Assembly: GCF_036250755.1 (NCBI RefSeq)
Contig: NZ_CP109583.1
Location: 4,526,001-4,590,000, forward strand
DNA length: 64,000 nt
Reading direction: 5' to 3'
DNA from: Streptomyces uncialis
GTDB lineage: Bacteria > Actinomycetota > Actinomycetes > Streptomycetales > Streptomycetaceae
Numbering within the stretch: the stretch's first letter is position 1; every line of letters begins with the position of its first letter. Below the pieces are notes generated by a model that saw only the letters and a program-made list of their open reading frames with translations, did no database searches and had not been told where the DNA came from. Below, one piece after another: positions 53,371 to 61,261 of this stretch. The translations under genes and the position numbers were made by a program.

Positions 53371-54269
53371 GCGGGCACGCTGCACGGCGCTTCACGGTCG
53401 TCGGGCGTGGCTGAGGGGCGGCAGATGGCGGCGCAGTCCGGGGTCACCCGTTCCTGCGCCGGATCGGTGAGGAACCGTCCGATCTCGGCACGCGGTGCGA
53501 GGACATTGACCGACGCCTGACCGTAGGGACAGCGCCGTATGAGGCCGTCGGCGGACACATACGCGGTCGCCGAGCGGCACTGCCGCCGCTCGCCCTCGGC
53601 CGACAGTTGAAGATTGCGCAGCTCATCGAGGTAGTCCCGGTACCGATCGGACAGGTCGAAGTAATGCCCCAGTACCTCGGCGTCGAGCCACTGCCGTGCC
53701 AGATACTCCTGGACCGGCATGCCGTCGCGGCGCAGGGCATGCTCGTCGAGAACGACGGGGCTGAACTGGACCCCCACCCTGGCCTCGGTCACGAGGCCGG
53801 CCAGGGACCGACACTCGCTGTCGCTCAGATCCCAGCAGGTGACGTGCAGGATCTTCGTCTCGGTGCTGATGGCGCGCAGCGTGTCGATGCCCGTGGCCGC
53901 CGTACGAGTGGTGCGTCCCAGCAGCATCGCGCCCCGGGAATCCGCGGAGACGGTCACATTGACCAGTAGATCCGCCACGTGCGAGAGGGCGATCACGTCG
54001 GTCACGGTGCGGGCCGACGTGACCATCGACACCGACATGCCGAACTGGTGGGCCAGTCGTACGAGCTGCCTGAGCTGCGGATGATGGGTCGGCTCGCCGC
54101 CGGTCAGGCACACCCCGTCCACGCCCGTCTCCTTCAGCCGGGACAGGGTGCGGGTGTAGGTCGGGGTGTTGAGGAAGCCGTGGGCCCGGTCGGCCCGGAA
54201 GCAGAAACCGCAGGCCACCTTGCAGTGTCCGGCCGTGGAGATCAGCGCCGTACGGACGTGGGTGCTCAT
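53367..54269 (-). CDS. Radical SAM enzyme (second of the operon)
   Basis: 300 aa from ATG 54269 (ATGA overlap with the preceding gene). The radical SAM cluster is C16-x3-C20-x2-C23 (GHCKVACGFCFR), followed by the SAM-binding VCLTGGEPTHHPQ. After the barrel the C-terminal ~100 residues hold four or five further cysteines (RRQCRSATAYVSADGLIRRC, TPDCAAICRP), like a shortened SPASM/twitch auxiliary cluster. Length and layout fit peptide-modifying enzymes. The substrate is unknown; the 119-aa protein two genes upstream is the best candidate. Confidence 0.88.
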   Translation of the reverse strand: MSTHVRTALISTAGHCKVACGFCFRADRAHGFLNTPTYTRTLSRLKETGVDGVCLTGGEPTHHPQLRQLVRLAHQFGMSVSMVTSARTVTDVIALSHVADLLVNVTVSADSRGAMLLGRTTRTAATGIDTLRAISTETKILHVTCWDLSDSECRSLAGLVTEARVGVQFSPVVLDEHALRRDGMPVQEYLARQWLDAEVLGHYFDLSDRYRDYLDELRNLQLSAEGERRQCRSATAYVSADGLIRRCPYGQASVNVLAPRAEIGRFLTDPAQERVTPDCAAICRPSATPDDREAPCSVPA

Positions 54270-55567
54270 TGCACCCCCGTGTTGTCCCAGACCGCGATCT
54301 CCACGGTGCTCGTATAGAAGGAGCACATCTCGGGGTCCGGGGTGCTGCCGCCGATGAGGGCCTGTTCGTTGCGGGACGGACCACCACAGATGGCGAGCGC
54401 GGGGCAGTTCCCGCACTCGGGGACCGGGGCGACCTTCTTCGCCACGCCGGCCAGGAGACCGGGATCGGACCGCAGCTCGTCGAGGGTGTGCAGGAACGAC
54501 GGTTCGGTGAAGTTGATGTCGCAGAGGCTGACCCGGTTGCCCGGCAGCAGGGCGGCGTTCAGACTACGGTCGCCCTGCATATGGTCGAACAGCATCGGCC
54601 GCCGGGTGTCCAGGGCCTGGAAGGCGCGGTCCAGGACGGAGAACAGCATCCCGCCCCGTGTCAGAGCGGCCTGGCGTGCCTCGTACAGCTCCCGCGCGAG
54701 ATCGGCGCCGTTGACCTGCCAGTGGCCCGCAGTCGGGATGGGCGTGTTGACGTAGATGAACTTCAGCCCGAGGTCATCGATGATCCACCGGACGGTCTCG
54801 GCGAGGCGTCCGATGTTCGCGGCTGTCGGGGTGAGGTTGCAGCCCACATGCAGCCCGTCCGCCTCGATGAACCGGGCGACGTTGCGGCGAATCCGGTCGT
54901 CGGCGGGCTGCCCGCCGAGGAGAAGCCGGTGCGCGGAGTTGATGCCTGGAGGTCCGTCGATAGAGATGCCGACTCCGTACTCGTACGCGACGAAGTGATC
55001 GAGAACTACCTCGGTCAGGCGGGCACCGTTGGTGACCACGGTGCGGCGCACCCTGGCCACGTCGTAGCGGGCGGCGAGGGTGTCGGCGAGTTGGTCTCCG
55101 TACCGCATGAGATCGAAGCGGATGGTCGGCTCGCCGCCGAACCACTGGATGGACACCTCTTCGTGGCCGGCGTTCTGCTCGAACAGGAACTCCAGCCCGT
55201 CCGAGAGTTCTTCCTTCGTCAGGTCCGGTTTGCCGCTGTTCGTATCGACGAAGCAATAGGTGCAGGTCATGTTGCAGCGGTCGGTGAGGACGACCCGCAG
55301 GCCGCTGACACGGACGGGGGCTCGGTCGAGGCCGAGAATTCGAAGACGGTCATGGAGTGCTTCGCGCCGGTCGGCCGCAGGGCCGCCGGGGGTGAAGCCG
55401 AGCCCGGCGAGGGCTTCATGGGTGGTGGTCGGGGGGACCCCGGCGAGGTCGTGGACCTCGCCGGAGTCGATGAACACACTGTCCAGCGCGACCGGGTCGA
55501 GGAGAACCGCTTCCCCGTCCCGTTCGTACTGGAAGTACTTCTCCCACAGCATCCGGGGGACGGCCAT
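54266..55567 (-). CDS. Radical SAM/SPASM peptide- or protein-modifying enzyme
   Basis: 433 aa. An ~85-residue N-terminal part (MAVPRMLWEKYFQYERDGEA) resembles leader-binding extensions of maturases. The radical SAM core has C98-x3-C102-x2-C105 (DRCNMTCTYCF) and SIQWFGGEPTIR. The C-terminal SPASM domain has cysteines in RVSLCDINF, PECGNCPALAICGGPSRNEQ and PEMCSFY for two auxiliary [4Fe-4S] clusters, as in anaerobic sulfatase-maturating and RiPP-maturing enzymes. Starts 6 bp after the 119-aa gene and overlaps the next gene by 4 bp. Confidence 0.92.
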   Translation of the reverse strand: MAVPRMLWEKYFQYERDGEAVLLDPVALDSVFIDSGEVHDLAGVPPTTTHEALAGLGFTPGGPAADRREALHDRLRILGLDRAPVRVSGLRVVLTDRCNMTCTYCFVDTNSGKPDLTKEELSDGLEFLFEQNAGHEEVSIQWFGGEPTIRFDLMRYGDQLADTLAARYDVARVRRTVVTNGARLTEVVLDHFVAYEYGVGISIDGPPGINSAHRLLLGGQPADDRIRRNVARFIEADGLHVGCNLTPTAANIGRLAETVRWIIDDLGLKFIYVNTPIPTAGHWQVNGADLARELYEARQAALTRGGMLFSVLDRAFQALDTRRPMLFDHMQGDRSLNAALLPGNRVSLCDINFTEPSFLHTLDELRSDPGLLAGVAKKVAPVPECGNCPALAICGGPSRNEQALIGGSTPDPEMCSFYTSTVEIAVWDNTGVQ

Positions 55568-55572
55568 GATGG

Positions 55573-55932
55573 TCAGGCCACCGCTTCCTCTTCAGCTGTC
55601 CCGAGCTCGCCCATGACCTCACGAACGGTCTCCTCGGCGGCGGCCTGGAGCTTCGCGGAGGTGGCCGGGGAACCGCCGTCGGCGAGGACGATCACGCCCG
55701 GCAGCGTCGGATTCGGCGCGATGACCGTGATCCCGGCCGGGTCGGCGCTGATGACCATGATCGCGTCCTTCAGCTCGACCCAGTCGGCCCGCTCCTTGAG
55801 GGCCTCGATGATGCGGCCCTGCTTCTCCTGGAAGGAGGCGCGCTCGCCCATCCACACGCCCGCCTTGGACTTGGAGTCCACGACGTCCGCGTAGATCAGG
55901 TGGTCCTTCTTCTCTCGCCTGGCTTGAGGCAT
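55573..55932 (-). CDS. 119-aa protein, candidate substrate/precursor of the radical SAM operon
   Basis: First gene of the operon, ATG 55932 with AGAAGGGA upstream; its stop is 5 bp before the SPASM enzyme start. Basic N-terminus (MPQARREKKDHLIYADVVD), a middle with two tryptophans (AGVWMGERASF, ERADWVELKD), a hydrophobic strand region (DAIMVISADPAGITVIAPNP) and an acidic helical C-terminus (ETVREVMGELGTAEEEAVA). No cysteine, no signal peptide, no recognised domain. Larger than most RiPP precursors, so it could be a precursor, a carrier scaffold or a modified small protein. Position is the main evidence for its role. Confidence 0.7.
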   Translation of the reverse strand: MPQARREKKDHLIYADVVDSKSKAGVWMGERASFQEKQGRIIEALKERADWVELKDAIMVISADPAGITVIAPNPTLPGVIVLADGGSPATSAKLQAAAEETVREVMGELGTAEEEAVA

Positions 55933-56092
55933 GGCTGATCCCTTCTCTGCGTGTCGGATGTACTGGAACGCCCCTTTGCGTCCGCCGGGGTCCGGCGGTT
56001 ACCGCCCTTCAGCGATTTGGGTGGGGCGGTGTTCATCAGCTCCGCGGAGACTGGGCACCGTGTGATGCCGGCCTTGGACCGCGAAGCAAGTT

Positions 56093-56512
56093 CTAGGGGG
56101 TGCCTTCACGCTCTCTGCGCGCCTTGACCAGGGCGCGGTGAAGCCCATCGGGCCGGTTGAGAGTGCGGGGGCCGGTGGGCAGCCGGTACCAGTGCAGTCC
56201 GGGACCTGTGGTGCGATCGGCCTGCGGGACCACGACATGGCAGGTCAGCCCCAGCGCCACCGTCCCCGGTTCCTCCCACCGCGCCGCGATCCCGACCGGC
56301 GTCAGGAAGTACATCCGGGGCTCGCGCCCCCCACCGTCGAGAATGGCCGGCCCCACGGGCGGTCCCTGTTCCTCGATGAGCGCCACGGCACGGCGCCCGA
56401 TGTCCTCGGGCGCACGGACGGCGTCCCACCACGTTCCGGCGGGCCACAGCTCAGGCTCGCTACCGATGGGCATCCACCTCGGTAACCGTACGGTCGAGAT
56501 CGCGTCCGGCAT
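56093..56512 (-). CDS. Hypothetical protein linked to the XRE regulator
   Basis: 139 aa from ATG 56512. The text (AGTWWDAVRAPEDIGRRAVA, REPRMYFLTPVGIAARWEEP, GLHWYRLPTGPRTLNRPDGL) resembles short proteins distantly related to the primase-polymerase N-terminal fold that occur beside XRE-TPR genes in Streptomyces. The catalytic acidic pair of true primases is not visible. It lies 119 bp downstream of the XRE gene and 160 bp upstream of the radical SAM operon, same strand. Confidence 0.65.
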   Translation of the reverse strand: MPDAISTVRLPRWMPIGSEPELWPAGTWWDAVRAPEDIGRRAVALIEEQGPPVGPAILDGGGREPRMYFLTPVGIAARWEEPGTVALGLTCHVVVPQADRTTGPGLHWYRLPTGPRTLNRPDGLHRALVKARREREGTP

Positions 56513-56631
56513 GGGAAAGGCCCCCTCACAACTGGGTGTGAGAGGACCATTCCATGCACAAGGCGGGGGTGCGCGGACGAACTGTCCGCACCCAATTCGC
56601 GCCAACTAGGCTTCTACGTACGGCTGTTGTG

Positions 56632-57861
56632 CTAGGCGACGCCCGCCCAAGCACCAAACGCAGACAGCTCGGTGGACGGGTGTGCGTCCATGCGCAGCAG
56701 CGATCCGAGTGTTTCACGCACGGATGGGTGGAATCGGGTGTGGCTAGGAGCGATCTTCCTCGCCCGTTTCAGCTCGGAGAACGCGCCGCCACGATCCCCT
56801 TCCACAAGGCGCGCGGACGCGACGTCGATGTGGTGGTGGCTGGATCGCTCACCAACCGTCGAGGCTGGGGGCACCCAGGCGGCTCCGCCCTGTCCCCATT
56901 CGGAGAGCCGGGCCAGTGCCTGTTCGCTGTCCCCGGTGTCGATCAGCGCGTGCACGGCATGGATCCTGATGTTCGTCGGCCCGAAGCTCATCTCGTAGGC
57001 GTGGCTGTCCCTGTTGTCCGTCATATGCGCGACCTGCTCGGCCTCCCGGAGGAACTCCTCGGCACCCTCGGGGTTGTTCTCGCGCGAGTCGACCACCGCG
57101 AGCTTCAGCAACAGCGCCCCATCGACCGCCAGCGCGTCGTCGGTGTACGAACGCTCCGGCTGGAGCCGCTCCAGCTCGCCCCGTAGCCCCTTCAGCTTGC
57201 GCCGGGCAGTCTCGGTCGCGCCCTGGCGCAGCATCGACCCCGCCACCAGGAAGCCAGCGGTGACCTGCATCAACGGATCGCCACTTCGGTCGGCGGCCCA
57301 CCGAACCCGTTCCAGGGCCGTGTTGCCCAGGTCGTGGTGCCCCATCTTGTGCGCGAGGCTGTTGACCGCTCGATACGCGCGAGCCAGGTGCCAGAACGCC
57401 TGCTGCTGTTCAACACCCCTGGTGCCAAGTGCCACATGAGTCAGCTCAGTGATCACCGGGGGCAGCAATGGCCCCATCGGCACGTATCGGGCATCCCGCC
57501 GCAGAGCCGAGATCTGGTCCACCTCGGAGGCCAGGACCGGCAGCGCTCGCGGCCGGATCTCCAGTTCGTCGGGGGCGTCGAAGCAGAGCAGGGTCCGTCG
57601 CAGTTCCGGGATGACGGCGTGCACTCCGTCCTCGGCTTCCGGGTCCCCGTAGTACGGCTGGCCCGTCAAGACTTCTGGGCCGAAGCGCAGCGCCCGCGCC
57701 AGGGCCGATATCAGACTCGGTGTCGCCCTCCGGACTCCGGATTCAAGCTTCTGGATCTGGCTGGCGGAGACCGCTACCCGCTGGGCAAGCTGCGCGGTGG
57801 ACAACCCCCGCGTCTTGCGTGCCACCCGGAGCCGGTCTCCCAGCGTCAAGCTCTCACCCAC
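56632..57861 (-). CDS. XRE-family regulator with TPR-like domain
   Basis: 409 aa. N-terminal helix-turn-helix at residues 8-62 (LGDRLRVARKTRGLSTAQLA, VSASQIQKLESGVRRATPS). The remaining ~330 residues are helical and repeat-like (HLARAYRAVNSLAHKMGHHD, QVTAGFLVAGSMLRQGATET, IRIHAVHALIDTGDSEQALA), as in TPR-bearing regulators that sense small molecules or peptides. Transcribed toward the radical SAM operon and a candidate controller of it. Confidence 0.85.
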   Translation of the reverse strand: MGESLTLGDRLRVARKTRGLSTAQLAQRVAVSASQIQKLESGVRRATPSLISALARALRFGPEVLTGQPYYGDPEAEDGVHAVIPELRRTLLCFDAPDELEIRPRALPVLASEVDQISALRRDARYVPMGPLLPPVITELTHVALGTRGVEQQQAFWHLARAYRAVNSLAHKMGHHDLGNTALERVRWAADRSGDPLMQVTAGFLVAGSMLRQGATETARRKLKGLRGELERLQPERSYTDDALAVDGALLLKLAVVDSRENNPEGAEEFLREAEQVAHMTDNRDSHAYEMSFGPTNIRIHAVHALIDTGDSEQALARLSEWGQGGAAWVPPASTVGERSSHHHIDVASARLVEGDRGGAFSELKRARKIAPSHTRFHPSVRETLGSLLRMDAHPSTELSAFGAWAGVA

Positions 57862-58240
57862 GTCGGCATCCCCTCGCTGATTGGAGCACTATCGCCAGCG
57901 TACGGACCGTGAACCACGCCCAGAAGGTCCATCGCCAAGAGTTAACGCACCAGCGGCCTGGGCTGGTGGACAGGCGAAGCAACTGAGTCGGTGGCTGCGC
58001 CCTGAAAGGTCAGTGCCGGTCTTAGGGACTGAGCGGCCCTTCCATAGCCGGGATGGCTGGACCGGCCCTGCGATGCAAATTCAGCGGCAGGCCTGCGGAG
58101 TCATCCTCCCCTCGGCCCTCGCGCTGCCCAGAGGGCAGTGGAGCCGGGACCGTCTGCCGGCGAAGGCGATGTCAGTGTCGGTGTGCTGGAAGACGGGCGA
58201 ATGCCTGAACGTGACAACGTCGCAGACGGCGTCGCGCACG
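57862..58240. other. Gene-free stretch between XRE and SerRS genes
   Basis: Contains the 5' flank of the XRE gene and the 3' flank of the synthetase gene. A minus-strand fragment DAVCDVVTFRHSPVFQHTDT near 58140-58240 looks faintly coding and may be a gene remnant, but no start or domain supports it. Confidence 0.4.
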
Positions 58241-59533
58241 TCATGCCTCCGGTGTTCCGTCCGCCGAGATACGGCGGAAGCCGAGGTACGGGAATAGGGA
58301 TTCGGGAAGGACGAGGGAGCCGTCCTGCTGCTGGCACTGTTCAAGGAGGGCGGCCACGGTGCGGCCGATGGGCAGGCCGGAGCCGTTGAGGGTGGCGACG
58401 AGCCTGGGCTTGCCGTCCTCACCCCGGGTCCGGATGTTCGCCCGGCGGGCCTGGAAGGTGCCGAAGTTCGAGACCGAGGAGATCTCGCGGTACGTGTTCT
58501 GGCTCGGGATCCAGACCTCGATGTCGTACGTGAGCTGGGCGGAGAAGCCCGTGTCACCGGCCGCCAGCCTGACCACGCGGTAGGCGAGGCCGAGCTCCTT
58601 CAGGCATGCCTCGGCGTGGCCGACCATCGTCTCCAGCTCGGCGTCCGCCGTCTCCGGGTCGACGATCCTGACCATCTCGACCTTGGAGAACTGGTGCTGT
58701 CGGATCAGGCCCCGGGTGTCGCGCCCGTACGAGCCGGCCTCGGAGCGGAAGCACGGGGTGTGTGCTGTGAGGGCCAGGGGCAGGTCGGCGGGCGGGATGA
58801 TCTCGTCGGCGTAGAGGTTGGTCAGCGGGACCTCGGCCGTCGGGATGAGGAACAGGTCACGGTCCGCCGTGCCGGTCCTGAACAGGTCTTCCTCGAACTT
58901 CGGCAACTGCCCGGTGCCGGTCATCGTCTTGCGGGTGACCAGGTACGGGACGCCGTGCTCGATGTAGCCGTGGCGGCGGGTGTGGATGTCGAGGAAGAGC
59001 GTGGCCAGGGCACGCTCCAGGGCGGCACCGGCGCCTCGTGAGACGGCGAAGCGCGGTCCGGACAGCTTCGTGGCGCGGGCGAAGTCGAGGATGCCGGTGG
59101 CCTCGCCCAGGTCGACGTGGTCCTTCGGCTCGAACGAGAACGTCGGCGGGGTGCCGACGCGCCGGATCTCGACCGCGAACTCGTCGGAGTCGCCGTCGGG
59201 CGCCGTCTCGTCGGGAAGGTTCGGGATGGTCAGAAGCAGCTCACGAAGCTCCTCCTGGACCTGCTCCTGTCCCGCGTCGATCTCACGGATCTGGTCCTTC
59301 AGCTCGCGAGCGCGGTCCTTCAGCTCGGAGATGTCCCCACCCTGCTTCGCCGTCCGCTGGACCTCGCCCGCCACCCGCTTGGACTCGGCCCGCAGTTCGT
59401 CGGCCGCGCGGATGTTGTGATTGCGCCGGGACTGAAGGTCTTCCAGTCGGGACAGGTCCAGGGAGTAGCCGCGCCGATCGAGCCGACGAACCGCTTCGGC
59501 ACCCATGTCGATCAAGGCGCGGGCATCATGCAT
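58241..59533 (-). CDS. serS: Seryl-tRNA synthetase, probably a second copy
   Basis: 430 aa from ATG 59533. The N-terminal long coiled coil (residues 20-105) would bind the tRNA-Ser variable arm. The catalytic class II core has TGTGQLPKFEEDLF, LFLIPTAEVPLTNLYADEII, motif 2 CFRSEAGSYGRDTRGLIRQH and motif 3 LNGSGLPIGRTVAALLEQ. All expected binding residues seem present, so it should be active. It lies in accessory DNA with an XRE regulator, a toxin-antitoxin pair and modifying enzymes, and not beside pheA where I recall the Streptomyces housekeeping serS; hence the second-copy reading, which the window cannot prove. Confidence 0.93.
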   Translation of the reverse strand: MHDARALIDMGAEAVRRLDRRGYSLDLSRLEDLQSRRNHNIRAADELRAESKRVAGEVQRTAKQGGDISELKDRARELKDQIREIDAGQEQVQEELRELLLTIPNLPDETAPDGDSDEFAVEIRRVGTPPTFSFEPKDHVDLGEATGILDFARATKLSGPRFAVSRGAGAALERALATLFLDIHTRRHGYIEHGVPYLVTRKTMTGTGQLPKFEEDLFRTGTADRDLFLIPTAEVPLTNLYADEIIPPADLPLALTAHTPCFRSEAGSYGRDTRGLIRQHQFSKVEMVRIVDPETADAELETMVGHAEACLKELGLAYRVVRLAAGDTGFSAQLTYDIEVWIPSQNTYREISSVSNFGTFQARRANIRTRGEDGKPRLVATLNGSGLPIGRTVAALLEQCQQQDGSLVLPESLFPYLGFRRISADGTPEA

Positions 59534-60144
59534 GAGGAAGATCCTTCTGATCCGGCGAACGGGATGGGGATACCGGATCGACGGTAGCAACCGCCGGTCC
59601 CCCACCGAGCCGCGATTTCGACGCGTCAACGGCGCCGAATGCCGCGCGAAGAGCGACCGAATCAAGATCGTCCACGAGGCCCGTGATCACAATGGACAGC
59701 TCGTCGTCGGGAATGGCGACCGGCCCAAGGTAGGGGCTCGGGAAAGAACGGCGGCGGTGCGGCCGCGCCACCGCTGCGATCCTGCTGCCGGAAGAGCTAC
59801 GCACACCAGCAGCCCATGGCCGACGAGGACGCAGGGACCGGGGTGCCGCGGGGCGGCGAGCACACCCGTGAGCATCGAGCACGCCCGTGTGCATTCTGCG
59901 GAGCCATCGCGCTGGTACTCCGTGACGCCGGGGGACAGCGTCACCGATCCGGCACCTGGCCTTCCGGGACCCAGGCACGGCGTCGGGCCAGGCACCACCG
60001 ACGCCCACGCCACGAGCGGCCCCGCGCCGACTCGGTTCGCTTGCCGCACCCGGCCCGCACCCGCGACACCGCGTCCCGACCCGAGACAGTGCCTTCACCG
60101 CGAGAGCAAGTAAGGCAATGGACACGTCGAGTATGGTTTCTTAT
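59534..60144. other. Stretch with possible gene remnants upstream of SerRS
   Basis: 611 bp. On the minus strand a frame ending at 59526 reads AIPDDELSIVITGLVDDLDS and ALRAAFGAVDASKSRLGG, which looks coding but has no credible start; it may be a truncated gene or part of the SerRS leader. The rest is G+C-rich with no supported gene. The SerRS promoter should lie here. Confidence 0.4.
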
Positions 60145-60420
60145 ATGGCAACGAAAAAAGTGACGGTGACGATCCCCGAGGACCTCCTTGAGGAGATCCG
60201 TGGAGAGGCGGCCGAGCGGGGACTGTCGGCGTATGTGGCCGAGGCGCTGCGGTCCAAGCGCGACCGCGACCGGCTCGTAGAGCTTGTCGGCTGGCTGGAG
60301 GAGGAGCACGGACCGGTCACGGAAAGTGAACGCGCTGAGGTGCGCGGCGAACTGGACGACCTTGACGCCGAGCATGCGCGTCGCGCGACCGGGCAGCGCC
60401 GTGCGGGAGAAGCCGCGTGA
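60145..60420 (+). CDS. Ribbon-helix-helix antitoxin (VapB/CopG-like)
   Basis: 91 aa from ATG 60145; in-frame ATGs at 60118 and 60133 are alternatives and no good Shine-Dalgarno decides. The N-terminus ATKKVTVTIPEDLLEEIRGE is the DNA-binding beta strand and first helix, followed by RGLSAYVAEALRSKRDRDRL. The acidic C-terminal half would wrap the toxin. Its stop overlaps the toxin GTG (GTGA). Such proteins repress their own operon. Confidence 0.85.
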   Translation: MATKKVTVTIPEDLLEEIRGEAAERGLSAYVAEALRSKRDRDRLVELVGWLEEEHGPVTESERAEVRGELDDLDAEHARRATGQRRAGEAA

Positions 60421-60839
60421 GGAAACGGGTCGGTGACCCTGGCCGACGACTTCGCGTCTTCGTGCTCGACAGCGAGGCCCTTTCGCTGGCAGTGCGCGGG
60501 GATCGGATGATGATCGCCCGGCTCAAGCTGGCCGCTGCTGGTGAAGCCGAGGTGGTGACCTCTCCTATGACCCTCGTCGAGGCATACGACGGCAGAACCA
60601 CCGAACAGCGCTGGGACTGGGTCCTGTCCCGCATCAGCGTTGCCGACATCGGGAAGGACGAAGCGCGGCAGGCCCGTCGGCTCCTGGCCGACACAGGTCT
60701 GCACGGCCACAAGTACGCCATCGACGCCATACTCGCCGTCATCGCGCGACAGCAGACGGGCCAGGTCACGGTCTTCACCTCCGACGTGGACGACTTGGAA
60801 CGGCTGGTTCCCGACAGGATCGTCGTCAAGAAGGTGTGA
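60417..60839 (+). CDS. PIN-domain ribonuclease toxin (VapC-like)
   Basis: 140 aa from GTG 60417. The four acidic positions of a PIN nuclease can be assigned: Asp in RVFVLDSEALSLAV, Glu in MTLVEAYDG, Asp in YAIDAILAVIARQ and Asp in VFTSDVDDLERLV. It would cleave RNA (often tRNA or rRNA) when free of antitoxin. A toxin that could attack tRNA beside two synthetase genes is notable but may be coincidence. Confidence 0.85.
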   Translation: MRKRVGDPGRRLRVFVLDSEALSLAVRGDRMMIARLKLAAAGEAEVVTSPMTLVEAYDGRTTEQRWDWVLSRISVADIGKDEARQARRLLADTGLHGHKYAIDAILAVIARQQTGQVTVFTSDVDDLERLVPDRIVVKKV

Positions 60840-61261
60840 ACTCGGCCTGATCCCGGTTCTGGTGGTCGCTGTCACCGATGGCCGGAGTTCTCCGGCGCGG
60901 CCCGCCTTACGTGATTGCGGACACCGTCGCGATGTCCGTACCCCTCCGGGCAACGCGTGGACGGAGACAAGTAGCCAGGGGTAACGCCGAACCGGCTCAC
61001 CCGTAACAGGGCGGGAGCTGCGAGCCTCAGTGCCGGGCGGGCCGTCGGGGCTCGCGACGGCTCCGCGTCGGGAATCCCCGATGTGGTCGACGCCGTCGTC
61101 GTCGCGCGGGCCGCCGTCGTCCTGCCGGTGCGCGGGCCGCCAGGCGCTGTGGGCCGGGGCGCGGACCGGTGTGTTTGAGTGGGGCGTCACGTCCGCCCGT
61201 GGGGTCACACGGGCCATACGTCCGCCGGTGGTCGCACCGGCCAGGAAGGGAATCCGGCTCC
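60840..61261. other. Right border of the accessory block
   Basis: Holds the second copy of the 74-bp repeat, then about 280 bp with no intact gene. A plus-strand fragment ending at about 61178 (GIPDVVDAVVVARAAVVLPV) resembles the C-terminal part of a PIN toxin and may be a relic. GGAAGGG before 61262 serves cobK. I found no cobalamin riboswitch. Confidence 0.4.
60907..60980 (+). repeat. 74-bp direct repeat, copy 2 (truncated T-box promoter region)
   Basis: It repeats the TTGCGG box, hairpin, CGCGTGGACGGAGACAAGTA and GCCAGGG of the AspRS leader, then diverges. No AGAGAG, Stem III or TGGTACC bulge follows within 280 bp. The -10 box is weakened (TACCCC). Confidence 0.85.

Noticed and set aside
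52540..53520. 326-codon plus-strand frame opposite the JmjC gene
   Set aside because: Antisense shadow of two coupled, motif-bearing genes.
59580..59625. T-box-like string (GGTGGGGGACCGGCGG, minus strand) upstream of SerRS
   Set aside because: The bulge would need TGGNACC; here extra bases interrupt it, there is no AGAGAG/AGTA Stem I upstream, and the DNA fits a partly coding frame.
60907..61261. Second complete T-box before cobK
   Set aside because: Only the promoter and first Stem I strand are repeated; no specifier strand, Stem III or TGGTACC bulge follows, and cobK is not an expected T-box target.
61020..61261. Cobalamin riboswitch before cobK
   Set aside because: No B12-box-like sequence or matching fold could be found.
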